Assembly (NCBI RefSeq): GCF_000829445.1
Contig: NZ_JXRQ01000025.1
Location: 124,001 to 188,000 of the forward strand
Reading direction: 5' to 3'
Length of the DNA: 64,000 nt
Origin: Jeotgalibacillus alimentarius
GTDB lineage: Bacteria; Bacillota; Bacilli; Bacillales; Jeotgalibacillaceae
The translations under genes and the position numbers were made by a program. The first letter of the stretch is position 1. Every line of letters starts with the position of its first letter. The notes under the pieces were generated by a model. The model saw only the letters and a program-made list of their open reading frames with translations. It did not search any database and had not been told where the DNA came from. Below, piece after piece: positions 62,078 to 64,000 of the stretch.

Positions 62078-62404
62078 GTGCAGACTCCTTTCTCTCGTAT
62101 ACATGTCTTTACAAAAAATTATACTGTTAAACCAGTAAAATTGAAAGTATTGTAGTAAATAAACTTTACCACCGCAACATGTCGAAATTACTCAAAAAAG
62201 AAGCTATTTTAAGATACCTTTTTGGCCCCGGTTTATTAAATAAGACCTTATCTATTATAACATCATCACTTTGTCGCGATATTAAAGTTGCATTACAAAT
62301 GACGCATATGACATTTCACCTTTATTTCATCTCTGCAAAAAATGACGCAGGAGCACGTTTCTTGTTATAATTGTGTAACAAACACACAGATAAAGGAGCA
62401 AAAT

Positions 62405-63043
62405 ATGCTTAAAAAGTATCTAACCGTCGCGGGAGAAAGTGAAAGTGAGATCGTTATTCAAAAGTCCCGCTTTATCACCTATACAAAACGCACTGAAACA
62501 GAAGAAGAGGCTCAGGCGTTTATTCAGGAAATTAAAAAGAAACATCCTTCCGCCAATCACAATTGTTCAGCCTATATGATCGGAGAACACGATCTGATCC
62601 AAAAAGCCAATGATGACGGTGAGCCGTCCGGGACTGCAGGCGTCCCGATGCTTGAAGTGCTAAAGAAACAGGGTCTAAAGGACACAACTGTTGTGGTGAC
62701 GCGTTACTTCGGAGGTATTAAGCTTGGTGGCGGCGGTCTGATCCGTGCATACGGCAAGTCGGTTACTGAAGGGTTAAAAGCAGCAGGAATCGTTGAACGG
62801 TCACTAAATAGAATCATGACGTCTAAAATGGATTACACATGGCTTGGTAAAGTCGAGAATGAAGTGCGCTCTTCTCCATATCCTTTAAAAGAGATTCACT
62901 ATCTTGAAGATGTAGCAGTTGAAACGTATGTTGAAGAAGATGACATTGATTCTTTTACAGCCTGGATGACAGAACTGACGAACGGGCAGGCTGTCATTGA
63001 ACAGGGTGAAATGGTTTACCGGGAGCAAATTGTAACTGAATAA
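62405..63043 (+). CDS. yvyE: YigZ/IMPACT family protein
   Basis: 212 residues from ATG 62405 (ATAAAGGAGCAAAAT). UPF0029 N-terminal domain with RYFGGIKLGGGGLIRAYG and a DUF1949 C-terminal domain. Function of the family in bacteria is unclear; related eukaryotic IMPACT proteins regulate GCN2. Divergent from degS, as in B. subtilis (yvyE). Confidence 0.95.
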   Translation: MLKKYLTVAGESESEIVIQKSRFITYTKRTETEEEAQAFIQEIKKKHPSANHNCSAYMIGEHDLIQKANDDGEPSGTAGVPMLEVLKKQGLKDTTVVVTRYFGGIKLGGGGLIRAYGKSVTEGLKAAGIVERSLNRIMTSKMDYTWLGKVENEVRSSPYPLKEIHYLEDVAVETYVEEDDIDSFTAWMTELTNGQAVIEQGEMVYREQIVTE

Positions 63044-63197
63044 TCGACAATTGTAATGAAAGTTTCATTTTACTGATAGCGGGAAAACAAGTAAAATAGA
63101 GATTGGCGATTCTTTTGCCGCTCTATGACAGGTTTTCCCGGTCATAAGAAACGAAGATCATGATTTGGAAATCCCGAGTAAAGGAGCCACTCGAAAT

Positions 63198-64000
63198 ATG
63201 GACAGAAAAACGTATAAGAAAAAGGCGAAAGCAAAGCGCATCAGAAAGATGATGCTGATGGTGGGTATCCCGCTGCTTTTAATCGCTGTATCCGGGCTAG
63301 TATACGGTGGCTATTTGTATACAAAAGCTCAAAATGTGGCTGATGATTCTTTCGAAGAAGTTGAAGGAAGAGACCAGTCAGAACTTCGCGAAAAAGAAGT
63401 TGATCCTGATGTTGATAATGTATCCGTCCTGTTTTTAGGTGTAGATGGAAGTGACGTGCGTGAAGAAGCTGCCGGATTTGAAAACGGCACAACACGTACA
63501 GATGCGATTATCCTGGCTACATTAAATAATGATGATAAATCAGTCAAATTGACAAGTATTCCACGTGATACACTTGCTTACATTCCTGAAGTGGATTACG
63601 AAGATAAAATCAATCATGCACACGCATTCGGCGGACCTAAGGCTTCAATGGAAGCTGTTGAAGAACTGCTTGATGTACCGGTTGACTATTATGTACGTAT
63701 GAACTTCTATGCATTTATGGATGTAGTAAATGCACTGAATGGTGTTGAAGTGGATGTACCATTTAATATGTATGAAATGAACTCGGATGACCAGAAAGAT
63801 GCGATCTTCCTTGAAGAAGGCCGTCAGACAGTAGATGGTGAAGAAGCACTTGCTTTTGTCCGCTCAAGACATATGGATAGTGACATTGCCCGCGGCGAAC
63901 GCCAGCAGGAAGTCATTGACGCGATTCTTGATAAAGCAAAATCTGCCGGTTCGATTAACCGCTACGCTGATGTGATTGATGCAGTCGGCGACAATATGAA
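63198..64000 (+). CDS. LytR-CpsA-Psr family protein (3' end cut by window)
   Basis: ATG 63198 with AAAGGAG 11 bases upstream. Basic start, one TM segment (about 17-42), then an LCP domain from about residue 75: VSVLFLGVDG, RTDAIILATLN, TSIPRDTLAYIP, FVRSRHMDSDIARGERQQ. LCP enzymes attach wall teichoic acid or other glycopolymers to peptidoglycan outside the membrane. Position next to yvyE matches the B. subtilis lytR neighbourhood (tagU/lytR). The C-terminus runs off the window. Confidence 0.93.
   Translation, partial: MDRKTYKKKAKAKRIRKMMLMVGIPLLLIAVSGLVYGGYLYTKAQNVADDSFEEVEGRDQSELREKEVDPDVDNVSVLFLGVDGSDVREEAAGFENGTTRTDAIILATLNNDDKSVKLTSIPRDTLAYIPEVDYEDKINHAHAFGGPKASMEAVEELLDVPVDYYVRMNFYAFMDVVNALNGVEVDVPFNMYEMNSDDQKDAIFLEEGRQTVDGEEALAFVRSRHMDSDIARGERQQEVIDAILDKAKSAGSINRYADVIDAVGDNM

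Overview
The window looks like the chromosome of a motile, low-to-mid GC Gram-positive member of the Bacillales. The gene content and order of its backbone (yigZ/degS/degU, degV, comFA/comFC, yvyF, flgM, flgN, flgK, flgL, fliW, csrA, hag, flaG, fliD, fliS, fliT, hpf) match the deg-com-flagellin-hpf block of Bacillus subtilis. The heavy use of class-II-like regulation (SigD, CsrA/FliW, SigB-type hpf promoter, CcpA cre sites) fits. A Planococcaceae-type genus such as Jeotgalibacillus is my best guess from general character, but this is inference and not shown by any marker gene here.

Layout. (1) 0-1.8 kb: a partial SDR oxidoreductase and hpf. (2) 1.9-15.7 kb: a xylan/xylo-oligosaccharide utilisation locus on the minus strand: YesM/YesN-type two-component system, ABC binding protein and two permeases, GH52 beta-xylosidase, a DUF624 membrane protein, aldose epimerase, xylA, xylB and an aldo/keto reductase. 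(3) 16.1-26.4 kb: four paralogous chemoreceptors with a PAS-GGDEF-EAL gene and a PilZ gene between the first and second. (4) 26.7-41.8 kb: late flagellar genes, with an extra cassette (FliK-like protein, FlhB-C-like protein, second FliS, second flagellin, YaaR) between flgN and flgM. (5) 41.9-44.8 kb: comFC, comFA, degV. (6) 44.8-60.2 kb: accessory material dropped between degV and degU: NERD protein, PAS-GGDEF-EAL, FapA, trehalose PTS/hydrolase and its repressor, an amidohydrolase/epimerase pair and a lipoprotein. (7) 60.2-64 kb: degU, degS, yigZ and a partial LytR-CpsA-Psr protein.

How it works together. Regions 3-5 form a motility and surface-decision module. Sites resembling the SigD -10 element (NCCGATAW) precede three of four chemoreceptors, flaG, hag, flgN, fliS2, flgM and one GGDEF-EAL gene. 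The anti-sigma factor FlgM, CsrA/FliW and DegS/DegU lie in the same block. Regions 2 and 6 feed pentoses and trehalose into central metabolism and carry cre-like sites.

The most striking content is non-coding. Three families of repeated elements fill the intergenic gaps. (a) Fifteen arrays of a ~21-bp unit around a CCCGGG core, with conserved 21-21-43-21 spacing, often linked by a hairpin. (b) Six copies of a ~130-150-bp element whose outer, internal and apical stems differ in sequence from copy to copy but stay complementary within each copy, as expected of a structured RNA. (c) Short REP-like palindromes headed by GTAG that sit on gene 3' ends and in four cases coincide with or lie beside the TAG stop codon. 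In addition, a single in-frame TGA separates the GGDEF-EAL protein from a PilZ domain whose RxxxR ligand motif lies just after that stop.
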